A stretch of DNA of 64,000 bases from positions 62,001-126,000 of the forward strand of contig JAFUFP010000041.1 in the NCBI GenBank assembly GCA_017469845.1, in the 5' to 3' direction. Below are positions 7,272 through 15,484 of the stretch, one piece after another. The notes beneath the pieces were generated by a model. That model saw nothing but the letters and a program-made list of their open reading frames with translations. It was not told the DNA's origin and did not search any database. Within the stretch, counting starts at the first letter, position 1. The number at the start of each line of letters is the position of its first letter. The position numbers were made by a program, and so were the translations under genes. Source of the stretch: Bacteroidales bacterium. GTDB lineage: Bacteria > Bacteroidota > Bacteroidia > Bacteroidales > UBA932.

Positions 7272-8750
7272 ATGCAAAGAGACGGTAAAATCAAAAAATT
7301 CGACGAGGCTCTGCGGAAGGGTCTCGTCAACACGGTGGAAGACGTGGAATCTTACAAGCTCAGCATCTGTCACCCCAACAGCGCGGGCATCGACATCGGC
7401 TCCAGGGAGAATTACGTTGCGATACCTCCTTCGGTCGCCAAAGAACTCGGAGTCAGCGTGGTGAGGACCTTCCCCACGACCAGTTCCGGCCACTACGAAT
7501 GCGTGGAGTACCTCGTCGACTGCGGGGTGACCCACGTGGCGATGGAGTCGACGGGACACTACTGGCAGACGCTCCGCAACGCCCTCGAGCAGCACGGAAT
7601 AGAAGTGGAGGTGGTGAACCCCCGTCACTTCAGGATGGTGCCGGGGAAGAAGACCGACGTCCAGGACTGCCAGTGGCTGCAGCTGCTGCACATGTACGGT
7701 CTCCTGAAGGGTTCATTCATCCCAGATGAGGAGATCCAGATGCTGCGCACCCTGAACCGGATGCGGCGCAAGATCATCGAAGAGATCACCAAGCAGGTGA
7801 ACCGCATGCAGAAGGCTCTCGTGGGGATGAACATCATGCTCGGGAACGTCGTCAGCGACGTCACGGGTAAGACCGGCATGGCCATCATCTGCGCCATCCT
7901 CGACGGCGAACGCGACCCTTTCAAGCTGGCGGAGCTCCGGGACGGGAGGTGCAAACGCAGCGAGGCCGAAATCGCCGAGGCGCTAAACGGGAACGGCCGC
8001 AAGGACCTCATGTTTGAGCTGGCGTTCGCCAAGGAAAATTACGAGCACCAGATGGCGTGCCTGGAAATTCTCGACAAGGAAATCGTCAAGATGGTGGAGT
8101 CGCTCCCCGACGCCAAGCCCCTGGACGAGGACGTGGACCCCGATCCCAAGGGCGGCGATGAGGCCCAAAAGAAGAAGACCGACCGCAGGAGGGCGGGGAA
8201 AAACTCGCTCCGAACAGATGTGAACATGGAGGACCTGCTCGCAAGGAAAACCGGCACGAGGATCACGGATCTCGACGGGTTCGGTGTGTCAACCGTGCTC
8301 ACGCTGCTGTGCGAGGTCGGGAGGGATCTGAGCAGGTTCCCGGACGCCGCACACTTCGTGGCTTACCTTGGGCTGGCACCACGGAACAAGATCACCGGCG
8401 GAGTGCTCCTGTCGTCGAAAACGGACAGGAATAAGCATCCAGCCGCGATAGCCCTGAAGTCGGTGGTGCCATCGCTCTCGCTGACCGATGCTCCATTGGC
8501 ATCTTTCTATCACTCCGTCAGGGGAAGAAGCGGGACAGGAAAAGCCATAACCGCGGTAGCAAGAAAGTTGGCCATCCAATATTACATGGCACTATCATAT
8601 GGCGTCGCCTACGTCAAGAAGGGGGAACAATTGCGAAAAGAGAATTCAGAAAAACGCAAGCTGGCCAAGTTTTTAGCCACGGCTCAGAAGCTCAATATTC
8701 CAATCGATTATGAAAAAATGCAGAATTGTTGCGATGCATTTGTTCAGTAG
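7272..8750 (+). CDS. IS110-family transposase (DEDD recombinase)
   Basis: 492 residues. The N-terminal RuvC-like DEDD domain shows Asp41 (AGIDIG), Glu92 (AMESTGHYW) and Asp129/Asp132 (KTDVQD). A long helical region follows, then a charged low-complexity insertion (~290-320, PDPKGGDEAQKKK), then the C-terminal Transposase_20-like domain with LxGFG (~340) and GLAPRNKITGG (~375-385), the region that carries the catalytic Ser in this family. IS110 recombinases act with a bridge RNA to join donor and target at a short core. All key residues are present and the frame is intact, so the element may be active. Third codon positions are markedly G/C-rich compared with neighbours. Confidence 0.93.
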   Translation: MQRDGKIKKFDEALRKGLVNTVEDVESYKLSICHPNSAGIDIGSRENYVAIPPSVAKELGVSVVRTFPTTSSGHYECVEYLVDCGVTHVAMESTGHYWQTLRNALEQHGIEVEVVNPRHFRMVPGKKTDVQDCQWLQLLHMYGLLKGSFIPDEEIQMLRTLNRMRRKIIEEITKQVNRMQKALVGMNIMLGNVVSDVTGKTGMAIICAILDGERDPFKLAELRDGRCKRSEAEIAEALNGNGRKDLMFELAFAKENYEHQMACLEILDKEIVKMVESLPDAKPLDEDVDPDPKGGDEAQKKKTDRRRAGKNSLRTDVNMEDLLARKTGTRITDLDGFGVSTVLTLLCEVGRDLSRFPDAAHFVAYLGLAPRNKITGGVLLSSKTDRNKHPAAIALKSVVPSLSLTDAPLASFYHSVRGRSGTGKAITAVARKLAIQYYMALSYGVAYVKKGEQLRKENSEKRKLAKFLATAQKLNIPIDYEKMQNCCDAFVQ

Positions 8751-8777
8751 AAGTTCTTTTTGCGATAGTTTCCATTC

Positions 8778-9233
8778 CTACAGCTGCTTGACCAGCCAAT
8801 TCTGGAGACCTATCATATCGATGAGAGAGAGCTGCTGTTCACTCCAGTACATGTCCTGCTCTTCGTCCTTGAGATACTCTTTGAGGATATCGTAAGTGGT
8901 GACGTCCTCTTTGACCGCATCCATGCTCTTCCTGAGAAGCTCGATTCCGTTGACTGATACCTTGTAGTCCTCTTTCAGGAAATCGACCGGATTGGAAAAG
9001 ATCTTAGCCTCGGGAGCGGCCTGAACCTTGGGGGAGCCTCCCAGATCAAGGATCCTGTCGATGAACTTCTCGACATAACCCATTTCCTCGGAAGAATGCT
9101 CAGAATACTTGTCTCCGAGAACGGATAAACCCTGGGAAGCGAAAACCTTGCCCTGAACCTTGTGGGCATATGACTGTGCTGAAAGACCTGTTGCGAAAAG
9201 CTGGAGGATGTCTATTGAAACTTGTGCGTTCAT
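8778..9233 (-). CDS. Bacterioferritin-like protein with a degenerate diiron site
   Basis: 151 residues starting at MNAQVSIDIL; in-frame codons further upstream cross the promoter and are not used. The four-helix pattern matches bacterioferritin, with EEMGYVEKFIDRIL in helix B and LKDEEQDMYWSEQQL plus IGLQNWL at the C-terminus. Compared with E. coli Bfr, Glu51 and Glu127 are kept (Glu50, Glu124) and so is the haem Met52 (Met51). But ExxH is ExxY at Tyr53 and ExxD at Asp127, the Glu94 position is Ser93 and the Glu18 position appears to be Gly16. Ferroxidase activity is therefore doubtful; storage, haem binding or DNA protection are alternatives. It has its own promoter with flanking dyads. Confidence 0.75.
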   Translation of the reverse strand: MNAQVSIDILQLFATGLSAQSYAHKVQGKVFASQGLSVLGDKYSEHSSEEMGYVEKFIDRILDLGGSPKVQAAPEAKIFSNPVDFLKEDYKVSVNGIELLRKSMDAVKEDVTTYDILKEYLKDEEQDMYWSEQQLSLIDMIGLQNWLVKQL

Positions 9234-9267
9234 GATATTGTATTTTTTATTGTTTGACTTATAAATT

Positions 9268-9319
9268 ATATCGTTCACGACACAAATATAGAAACAATAG
9301 TTTATATCGCAAGCGATAT
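9268..9319 (-). promoter_or_regulatory. Ferritin-like gene promoter bracketed by ATATCG operator-like dyads
   Basis: On the minus strand a perfect -7 box TATATTTG (9283-9290) has a TTGC element 18 nt upstream. A perfect inverted repeat ATATCGC-AA-GCGATAT (9304-9319) covers the -33 region. A related but imperfect dyad starting ATATCGT (9268-9281, TCGT-TC-ACGA core) lies just downstream of the -7 box. Two related sites flanking the promoter suggest a repressor or metal/redox-responsive regulator; which one is not known. Confidence 0.55.
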
Positions 9320-9394
9320 TTTTAATTTTTTTTGTCATTAATTTTTCTGATGGTGCTGATTATATTTGATTAATAGCTTATAATCAGTATATTA

Positions 9395-9428
9395 TAAAAA
9401 TAATCGCCGGAAGAAAAATTCCTCCGAC
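9395..9428 (-). terminator. Probable terminator of ksgA
   Basis: On the minus strand CGTCGG pairs with CCGGCG (one G-T pair), with an inner AA/TT after a bulge and a TTTTTC loop, followed by the AT-rich tail ATTATTTTTATA. It lies 28 nt after the ksgA stop codon. The rest of 9234-9456 is AT-rich and shows no gene. Confidence 0.45.
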
Positions 9429-9456
9429 GAAATATCTCCAGTGTCTGCAGGGCTTT

Positions 9457-10251
9457 TTACTCCAACATTCTTGTCAATGAAATGAACTCCTCAACCCCCA
9501 GCCTTTCTGGCCTAAGATCAAATACGGGATCGGCTGCGAACTCCTTCAACCTCTCTTCCGACCATCCTTCCCTCTCGGCTTTTGCATTGATAAGCGGTTT
9601 GAGAGAATTGCGCATTGTCTTTCTCCTTTGACCGAAAGAAGTCTTCACAACGGCCTTGAAAAGGGAATACTGGACACCCAGATCCTCGCGGGAATTCCTC
9701 CGAAGACGGATGACGGCTGACTGGACCTTGGGCGGAGGTGCGAAAGCGCCTTGACCCACGGTGAAAAGATACTCTATATCATACCAAGCCTGAAGGAGGA
9801 CTGAAAGAATGCCGTATGTTTTGGTTCCGGGCTTTTCGGCGATCCTCTCGGCGACTTCCTTCTGAATCATACATACAACTTCGGGGATCCTGTCCTTGAA
9901 ATCGATGATTTTGAAGAAAATCTGGGATGAGATATTGTACGGAAAATTGCCGATTACGGAAAATTCTCCTCCGAAAGTTTTTGGAAGGTTCATCTTCAGG
10001 AAGTCATCCTGAAGAAGCTTTCCCTGCATGTCGGGGAAATGCCGCATCAGATAATCGACCGATTCCCCGTCTATCTCGACCAACTTCAAAGAAATATCGT
10101 CTCTCTGAAGAAGATACTGGGTAAGGACACCCATGCCCGGACCGACTTCAAGTACATCACCGGGATGTTGAAGAGCGGAGACGATATTTTTGGCAATGGT
10201 CTGATCAGTGAGAAAATGCTGACCGAGGGATTTTTTTGCACGAACTTCCAT
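9457..10251 (-). CDS. rsmA: 16S rRNA adenine-1518/1519 dimethyltransferase KsgA
   Basis: 264 residues, the normal length. The start MEVRAKKSLGQHFLTD is the family's conserved N-terminus. SAM-binding motif I is VLEVGPGMGVLTQYLL, and motif IV NFPYNISSQ is the catalytic NxPY-type loop. The enzyme dimethylates two adjacent adenines near the 3' end of 16S rRNA late in small-subunit assembly. It is divergent from aspS, and the two promoters share a palindrome. Confidence 0.96.
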   Translation of the reverse strand: MEVRAKKSLGQHFLTDQTIAKNIVSALQHPGDVLEVGPGMGVLTQYLLQRDDISLKLVEIDGESVDYLMRHFPDMQGKLLQDDFLKMNLPKTFGGEFSVIGNFPYNISSQIFFKIIDFKDRIPEVVCMIQKEVAERIAEKPGTKTYGILSVLLQAWYDIEYLFTVGQGAFAPPPKVQSAVIRLRRNSREDLGVQYSLFKAVVKTSFGQRRKTMRNSLKPLINAKAEREGWSEERLKEFAADPVFDLRPERLGVEEFISLTRMLE

Positions 10252-10290
10252 AAAAACTCAATTGTAGCGCAAAGATAACGCAAATCACTT

Positions 10291-10307
10291 CAAAATTACT
10301 AATTTTG
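10291..10307. promoter_or_regulatory. Back-to-back -7 boxes of ksgA and aspS in one palindrome
   Basis: CAAAATTACTAATTTTG is a perfect 17-bp palindrome around one C. Its left half read on the minus strand and its right half read on the plus strand are both TAATTTTG, matching TAnnTTTG. The first points to ksgA (40 nt to its ATG), the second to aspS (53 nt to its ATG). No clear TTTG -33 element is seen in either direction. Confidence 0.6.
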
Positions 10308-10360
10308 TGGTCTTGAACCCGCATAGGGCATACAGATCGAACAAAAGAATCAAAAACAAT

Positions 10361-12136
10361 ATGTACAGAACTCACACTTGCGGAGAACTCCGCCTCGCCA
10401 ACTGTGGACAAAATGTAACTTTGGCCGGTTGGGTGCAGAAATCAAGAAAACTCGGAGGAATGACATTCATTGACCTCCGCGACCGCTATGGCATCACACA
10501 GCTCGTCGTTGAAGCCGACGCTCCCGCGGAACTTGTCGATACCGCCACATCTCTCGGACGTGAATTCGTAATCCAGGCAAAAGGAGAGGTCGTCGAGCGC
10601 CAGAGCAAGAACCCGAAAATGGCGACCGGCGACATTGAGATAAAACTGGACGCTATCACTATACTGAACAAATCTGCCGTTCCTCCTTTCACGATCGAAG
10701 ACAACAGCGACGGCGGTGAAGACCTCAGGGCGAAATACCGTTATCTCGACCTTAGGAGAAACCCTCTCCGTGAAGCTCTCATGCTCAGGCACAAGATTGC
10801 CCATGAAGTACGCAACTTCTTGGATTCAAAAGGATTCATGGAGATTGAGACTCCTTATCTCATCAAATCCACTCCGGAAGGAGCAAGGGATTTCGTGGTT
10901 CCTTCAAGAATGAATCCCGGACAGTTCTACGCCCTTCCCCAGTCCCCCCAGACATTCAAGCAGCTTCTGATGGTCGCCGGTTACGACAGATATTTCCAGA
11001 TCGTGCGTTGCTTCCGTGACGAAGACCTCAGGGCCGACCGTCAGCCGGAATTCACCCAGATCGACTGTGAAATGTCCTTCGTTGAGCAGGAAGACGTTCT
11101 CAATACCTTTGAAGAGATGATGAGGACCCTGTTCAAGAACGTGATAGGTGTCGAAATCGCCAACCCCATTCCCAGAATGAGCTGGTTCGACGCTATGGAC
11201 AAGTACGGTTCCGACAAGCCCGATATCCGCTTCGGTATGACCATCCACGAGTTGACAGCGGTTGCCAAAGGTAAAGGATTCGGAGTGCTGGACGGAGCCG
11301 CATACATCGGAGCTATCGCCGTTCCTGGAGCCGCTGAATACACCAGAAAGCAGATAGACGAACTTACCGAGTGGGTAAAACGCCCTCAGGTAGGAGCTAA
11401 GGGTCTTATCTATATAAAGGTGAACCAGGACGGTTCCTTCAAATCTTCCATCGACAAATTCTACTCTCCGGAGGATCTGGAAAAGATCGCAGCAGCAGCA
11501 GAAGCTTCCAAGGGAGACCTTATCCTCATAATGAGCGGAGATAACTGCCGAAAGGTTCAGACCATGCTCGGTGTTCTCCGTCTTGAGATGGGTAACCGCT
11601 TGGGCCTGAGGAATCCCAAAGAATTCGCACCTCTTTGGATCGTGGACTTCCCTCTTCTCGAGTGGGATGACGAGACACAGAGATTCTATGCGATGCACCA
11701 CCCCTTTACCGCTCCCAAGCCCGAGCACGAGAAATACTTCTACAGCGACAAGAAGGAAGATCTCGAGAAAGTTTGCGCCAACGCATATGACTTCGTCCTC
11801 AACGGAAGTGAACTCGGAGGTGGATCAATCCGTATCCACAATGCCGATGTCCAGAAGAGGATGTTCGAAGTTCTCGGCATAGGTCCCGAAGAAGCCGAAT
11901 ACAAGTTCGGATTCATCATCAACGCATTCCGCTTCGGTGCACCGCCTCACGGAGGTCTGGCGTTCGGATTCGACAGGGTATGCGCCCTGTTCGGAGGTTC
12001 CGATTCCATCCGTGACTACATCGCCTTCCCGAAGAACAACCAGGGACGTGACGTCATGATAGATTCTCCTTCAGAAATCGACCAGATCCAGCTTGATGAG
12101 CTGCAGATCGATATCCGCAAGAAAGTTGAAGAATAA
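10361..12136 (+). CDS. aspS: Aspartyl-tRNA synthetase
   Basis: 591 residues from [11 protein letters not shown]; a GTG 54 nt upstream in frame overlaps the promoter and is rejected. Order of domains: OB-fold anticodon-binding domain (~1-110), class II catalytic core with motif 2 [18 protein letters not shown], a bacterial GAD insertion (~300-420), and motif 3 GGLAFGFDR near the C-terminus. The long GAD-containing form is the usual bacterial AspRS. Whether it is discriminating or also charges tRNA-Asn cannot be told with certainty from the sequence by eye. Confidence 0.97.
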   Translation: MYRTHTCGELRLANCGQNVTLAGWVQKSRKLGGMTFIDLRDRYGITQLVVEADAPAELVDTATSLGREFVIQAKGEVVERQSKNPKMATGDIEIKLDAITILNKSAVPPFTIEDNSDGGEDLRAKYRYLDLRRNPLREALMLRHKIAHEVRNFLDSKGFMEIETPYLIKSTPEGARDFVVPSRMNPGQFYALPQSPQTFKQLLMVAGYDRYFQIVRCFRDEDLRADRQPEFTQIDCEMSFVEQEDVLNTFEEMMRTLFKNVIGVEIANPIPRMSWFDAMDKYGSDKPDIRFGMTIHELTAVAKGKGFGVLDGAAYIGAIAVPGAAEYTRKQIDELTEWVKRPQVGAKGLIYIKVNQDGSFKSSIDKFYSPEDLEKIAAAAEASKGDLILIMSGDNCRKVQTMLGVLRLEMGNRLGLRNPKEFAPLWIVDFPLLEWDDETQRFYAMHHPFTAPKPEHEKYFYSDKKEDLEKVCANAYDFVLNGSELGGGSIRIHNADVQKRMFEVLGIGPEEAEYKFGFIINAFRFGAPPHGGLAFGFDRVCALFGGSDSIRDYIAFPKNNQGRDVMIDSPSEIDQIQLDELQIDIRKKVEE

Positions 12137-12151
12137 CTGAATACCTTATAT

Positions 12152-12175
12152 GAGCCAGGCCTTTTGACCTGGCTC
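12152..12175 (+). terminator. Hairpin after aspS
   Basis: A perfect 8-bp stem GAGCCAGG (12152-12159) with CCTGGCTC (12168-12175). The T tract is poor (TTGTGAT) and the next ATG is only 11 nt away, so it may be a weak terminator or attenuator before the CpXC gene. Confidence 0.5.
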
Positions 12176-12185
12176 TTGTGATACG

Positions 12186-12839
12186 ATGGCCTTCATTAAA
12201 GAAATTCAAGCCCGATGCTCCTCCTGTGGTGAAAATCACACCATAAGCACATACGGCAGCATCAATGTTTCCGAGGATCCCCTTCTCAAGGAAAAGGTGA
12301 AAGACGGTTCTCTTTTTGTATGGGAATGCCCGCACTGCGGCCAACTGAACCTCGCCAAATACACCACCCTGTACCATGATCCAGACGGTAAACTCATGGT
12401 ATGGCTTCTTCCTCTGGGAGAATCCCTTGATCCGGGGACAGAGAACGGTATGGCGAATATAGCCGAAGAACTGGATGATTATACCCTCAGAAGAGTTGAC
12501 GACATAGGATCACTCATCGAAAAAGTGAACATTTTCGACGCGGGTCTCGATGACATCATCATCGAAATGTGCAAGTATGTCACAAAGATGGAACTTGTCG
12601 AGAAAACTCCCCAAAAGAGGGCGGAAATCATGGCCGCCCCGTTCAAATTCTACAGAATGGGAGGTGCGGACAATGAAATAACCCTGTCCTTTCCGATGGA
12701 CGGAAACATGCACGGGGTCAATATAGGCTTCAACGTCTACGAGGACTGCACCGGAATACTCCGGAGAAACCCCACCATAAAGCCGGAAAGCGGCTTTGCC
12801 CGCATCGATTCAGCATGGCTGGGCAAGTTCTTCAGATAA
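12186..12839 (+). CDS. CpXC domain protein (zinc ribbon)
   Basis: 217 residues. The N-terminal ~130 residues match the CpXC family: Cys11-x2-Cys14 (ARCSSCG) and Cys-Pro-His-Cys (WECPHCG, ~residue 46) form a likely zinc ribbon, followed by LAKYTTLYHDPDGKLMVW. The C-terminal part has no motif I recognise. The biochemical role of the family is unknown. It is cytoplasmic (no signal peptide). It lies close behind aspS, but a hairpin intervenes. Confidence 0.8.
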   Translation: MAFIKEIQARCSSCGENHTISTYGSINVSEDPLLKEKVKDGSLFVWECPHCGQLNLAKYTTLYHDPDGKLMVWLLPLGESLDPGTENGMANIAEELDDYTLRRVDDIGSLIEKVNIFDAGLDDIIIEMCKYVTKMELVEKTPQKRAEIMAAPFKFYRMGGADNEITLSFPMDGNMHGVNIGFNVYEDCTGILRRNPTIKPESGFARIDSAWLGKFFR

Positions 12840-12874
12840 GAACGAATGTCCTTTACAGACGAAATAACGACGAA

Positions 12875-12925
12875 ACAAGGGTGACCGAGTTCCTTTTCAG
12901 GACAAGGCCACCCTTTGTGTGATTT
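12875..12925. terminator. Terminator between CpXC gene and galK
   Basis: ACAAGGGTG (12875-12883) pairs with CACCCTTTGT (12909-12918) with a one-base bulge; an inner TCCT/AGGA hairpin is also possible. On the plus strand it is followed by GTGATTTTT. It separates two convergent genes. Confidence 0.6.
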
Positions 12926-12936
12926 TTCGGGATATT

Positions 12937-14088
12937 CTACTGCAGAAGACGTGCTCCGTCGCTGATCACGACATTGTAAATCTTGGGAGCGTGTCCGAAT
13001 TTCTCGGTGAACTGATCGACTGCCGCGGAAATGAATCCTTCGTAAAGTTCATCCTTTACGAGGTTGATGGTACATCCGCCGAATCCTCCACCCATAACCC
13101 TGGAGCCGGTAACATCGTACTTGCGGGCGAGTTTATTGAGGAAATCAAGTTCTTCGCAGCTGACTTCATACAGACGGCTGAGTCCGAAATGAGTCTGATA
13201 CATCATTTCTCCTACGGTCTCGTAATCACCTCTCTCCAAAGCGTCGCACACATCAAGGACCCTCTGGACTTCACCGATGACATACTCAGCGCGGAGGAAA
13301 TCCTCTTCAGGAATCTGATCCCTTACCTCGTCGAGCCATACCCTCTTGGCGTCGCTCAGGAATTCAACCTCAGGATGATTCTTACGGATGGCTGCGGCGG
13401 CATTCTCGCAAGAAGCCCTTCTCTTGTTGTACGCTGAGGAAGCGAGTTCATGCTTCACGCATGAATCGATGAGAACTAGTTTGTATCCTTCGGGATTGAA
13501 GGGGAAATACTTGTATTCAAGAGTCTTGCAATTGAGACGGATAAGGCTTCCCTTCTTTCCGAATACGGATGCGAACTGGTCCATGATACCGCACTTCACT
13601 CCGCAGTAATTGTGCTCGGTGCTCTGACCGATCTTGGCGAGTTCGAACTTGTCAATACCGTTATCAAAAAGATAGTTGATAGCGAAAGCGAAGGTGCTTT
13701 CGAGAGCGGCTGATGAAGAAAGGCCGGCGCCGAGAGGAACGTCTCCCGCAAAAACCGTATTGAATCCTTCTACCTTACCTCCCCTTTTGATGGTCTCGCG
13801 GCAAACTCCGAAGATGTAACTTGCCCAGCTCTGCGAAGGCTTGTCGGATTCTTCAAGTCCGAATTCCACATACTCATCATAATCAAGGGAATAAGCATGA
13901 ACTTTGGAAGTTCCGTTGAGTTTGATTTCAGCTACGATTCCGCAGTCAATGGCTCCTGGGAAAACGTATCCGCCATTATAGTCGGTATGCTCACCGATAA
14001 GATTGATACGACCGGCTGAAGCGAAGAGCTGTCCATCCGTTCCATACAGGGTTCTGAATTTTTCCTGTATTCTTTCTTTCATATCCAT
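12937..14088 (-). CDS. galK: Galactokinase
   Basis: 383 residues from MDMKERIQEKF (E. coli GalK has 382). GHMP-kinase motifs: GRINLIGEHTDYNGGYVFP (substrate-binding signature, ~residues 27-45), GLSSSAALE (ATP loop, ~120) and MGGGFGGCTINL (motif 3, ~335). It phosphorylates galactose at C1 in the Leloir pathway. The open frame extends upstream into ychF territory, but the -7 box at 14138 fixes the start at 14088 (or ATG 14082). No galT, galE or galactose transporter is adjacent in this window. Confidence 0.96.
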   Translation of the reverse strand: MDMKERIQEKFRTLYGTDGQLFASAGRINLIGEHTDYNGGYVFPGAIDCGIVAEIKLNGTSKVHAYSLDYDEYVEFGLEESDKPSQSWASYIFGVCRETIKRGGKVEGFNTVFAGDVPLGAGLSSSAALESTFAFAINYLFDNGIDKFELAKIGQSTEHNYCGVKCGIMDQFASVFGKKGSLIRLNCKTLEYKYFPFNPEGYKLVLIDSCVKHELASSAYNKRRASCENAAAAIRKNHPEVEFLSDAKRVWLDEVRDQIPEEDFLRAEYVIGEVQRVLDVCDALERGDYETVGEMMYQTHFGLSRLYEVSCEELDFLNKLARKYDVTGSRVMGGGFGGCTINLVKDELYEGFISAAVDQFTEKFGHAPKIYNVVISDGARLLQ

Positions 14089-14137
14089 AATATAGAATGT
14101 GTTTGGTTTTTGATTCGTGTTTATAAGTGACCGAACA

Positions 14138-14145
14138 CAAATATA
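14138..14145 (-). promoter_or_regulatory. galK promoter -7 box
   Basis: TATATTTG on the minus strand, 49 nt upstream of the galK ATG. The -33 element is not clear. Confidence 0.6.
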
Positions 14146-14200
14146 ACCAAGATTTTTCAATTTGGGAATCCGCTTGAGGGGCAATAACAGGAAAAAGCCG

Positions 14201-14208
14201 TACCTTTG
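14201..14208 (+). promoter_or_regulatory. ychF promoter -7 box
   Basis: TACCTTTG matches TAnnTTTG and lies 28 nt upstream of the ychF ATG. A TTG lies upstream at 14174 with a spacing longer than consensus. Confidence 0.55.
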
Positions 14209-14236
14209 CACATAAACAATAAGATTTAAACATAAC

Positions 14237-15340
14237 ATGTCTTTAAAATGCGGTATTGTGGGCCTTCCCAACGTAGGAAAATCCACTCTCTTCAATTGCA
14301 TAAGTTCAGGAAAGGCGCAGAGTGCCAACTTCCCTTTCTGTACCATAGAACCGAATCTCGGATCGACCAATGTCCCGGACAAAAGGCTTGATGTCCTCAC
14401 TGAAATCTGCAAGCCGAAGAGAACTATTCCGGCGACCGTGGACATCGTCGACATCGCTGGTCTTGTAAAAGGAGCAAGCAAGGGAGAAGGTCTCGGGAAC
14501 CAGTTCCTCGCCAACATCAGGGAAACTGATGCTATACTTCACGTTCTGAGGTGCTTCGATGACGGAAACATCGTGCATGTGGACGGATCCGTTGACCCGG
14601 TGAGGGACAAGGAAGTCGTCGACGCTGAACTTCAGATAAAGGATCTGGAAACCGTTGAATCAAGACTGGCAAAGGTCCAGAAGCAGGCGAAGGTCGGTGG
14701 AGACAAAGACGCAAAGAAACTCACTGACCTTCTGGAAAGATACCGTGAAGCCCTCGTCCAGGGAAAATCCTGCCGTACTGTGGAACTCCTCAATGAAGAG
14801 GAAGCCGCTATGGCGAAGGACCTTTATCTTCTCACCAACAAACCGGTGATGTACATATGCAATGTCGATGAAGCATCGGCTTCTTCAGGAAACGCATATG
14901 TTGACGCAGTGAGGGAAGCGACAAAGGATGAGAACGCTGAAATCCTCATCATCGCGGCCAAAACAGAATCTGAAATAGCCGAGATAGAGGAATACGAAGA
15001 CAGACAGATGTTCCTTGAGGAACTGGGTCTCGAGGAATCCGGTGTCGTAAGGCTTATCCAGGGAGCGTACAGGCTTCTCGGCCTGCAGACATTCTTCACG
15101 GCCGGAGCCGACGAGTGCAGGGCCTGGACCATATCAAAGGGAGACAAAGCTCCCAAGGCGGCGGGTGTCATCCACAGTGATTTCGAAAAAGGATTCATAA
15201 GGGCGGAGGTCATCAAATACGAAGACTTCGTCAAATACAAATCAGAATCCGCTGTAAGGGCCGTCGGTAAACTCTCCACCGAAGGAAAGGAATACGTGGT
15301 CCAGGATGGAGACATAATGCACTTCCTGTTCAACGTCTAA
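14237..15340 (+). CDS. ychF: Redox-regulated ATPase YchF (Obg-like)
   Basis: 367 residues, full length. It begins MSLKCGIVGLPNVGKSTLFNCI with the P-loop at the very N-terminus. The G4 position is NVDE in MYICNVDEA instead of NKxD, which explains the family's ATP rather than GTP preference. A coiled-coil insertion (~130-170) and a C-terminal TGS domain (~280-365, AWTISKGDKAP...VQDGDIMHFLFNV) follow. Family members bind ribosomes and take part in stress tolerance. It is a single-gene unit with its own promoter and terminator. Confidence 0.96.
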   Translation: MSLKCGIVGLPNVGKSTLFNCISSGKAQSANFPFCTIEPNLGSTNVPDKRLDVLTEICKPKRTIPATVDIVDIAGLVKGASKGEGLGNQFLANIRETDAILHVLRCFDDGNIVHVDGSVDPVRDKEVVDAELQIKDLETVESRLAKVQKQAKVGGDKDAKKLTDLLERYREALVQGKSCRTVELLNEEEAAMAKDLYLLTNKPVMYICNVDEASASSGNAYVDAVREATKDENAEILIIAAKTESEIAEIEEYEDRQMFLEELGLEESGVVRLIQGAYRLLGLQTFFTAGADECRAWTISKGDKAPKAAGVIHSDFEKGFIRAEVIKYEDFVKYKSESAVRAVGKLSTEGKEYVVQDGDIMHFLFNV

Positions 15341-15372
15341 GAAGACCCGAATCCGGAATACAACAATGAAAG

Positions 15373-15394
15373 CCTCCCACATGGGAGGTTTTTT
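15373..15394 (+). terminator. Rho-independent terminator of ychF
   Basis: CCTCCC-ACAT-GGGAGG stem followed directly by TTTTTT, 32 nt after the ychF stop. Confidence 0.85.
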
Positions 15395-15484
15395 GCTTTG
15401 TACTTCCTGCCGATGACAAGAAAAACGCACCTCCCGAAAGAGATGCGTCATTCTTATTAAAGGTGGTACTGGGTCAGTATTCTA

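Larger units (their letters stand above)
6914..8753 (+). mobile_element. IS110-family insertion sequence
   Basis: A single transposase gene (7272-8750) is preceded by ~360 nt of structured non-coding DNA and followed by almost none, the layout of IS110-group elements, which carry a bridge RNA in the left end. No terminal inverted repeats are visible, as expected for the family. Proposed ends use a dinucleotide AG core seen at both edges (6912-6913 and 8752-8753); the ends could be wrong by tens of bases. The element is richer in G+C than its neighbours, a sign of transfer. It separates the peroxidase promoter from the 3' end of the ferritin-like gene without breaking either coding sequence. 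Confidence 0.7.

Noticed and set aside
6786-7691. Minus-strand open frame spanning the IS left end and the start of the transposase, a possible passenger gene
   Set aside because: It runs antisense through the transposase, the candidate RNA and the peroxidase gene, and has no domain or start context.
14089-14517. N-terminal extension of galK in the same open frame
   Set aside because: It would run through the galK promoter and antisense into ychF. The conserved galactokinase start is at 14088.
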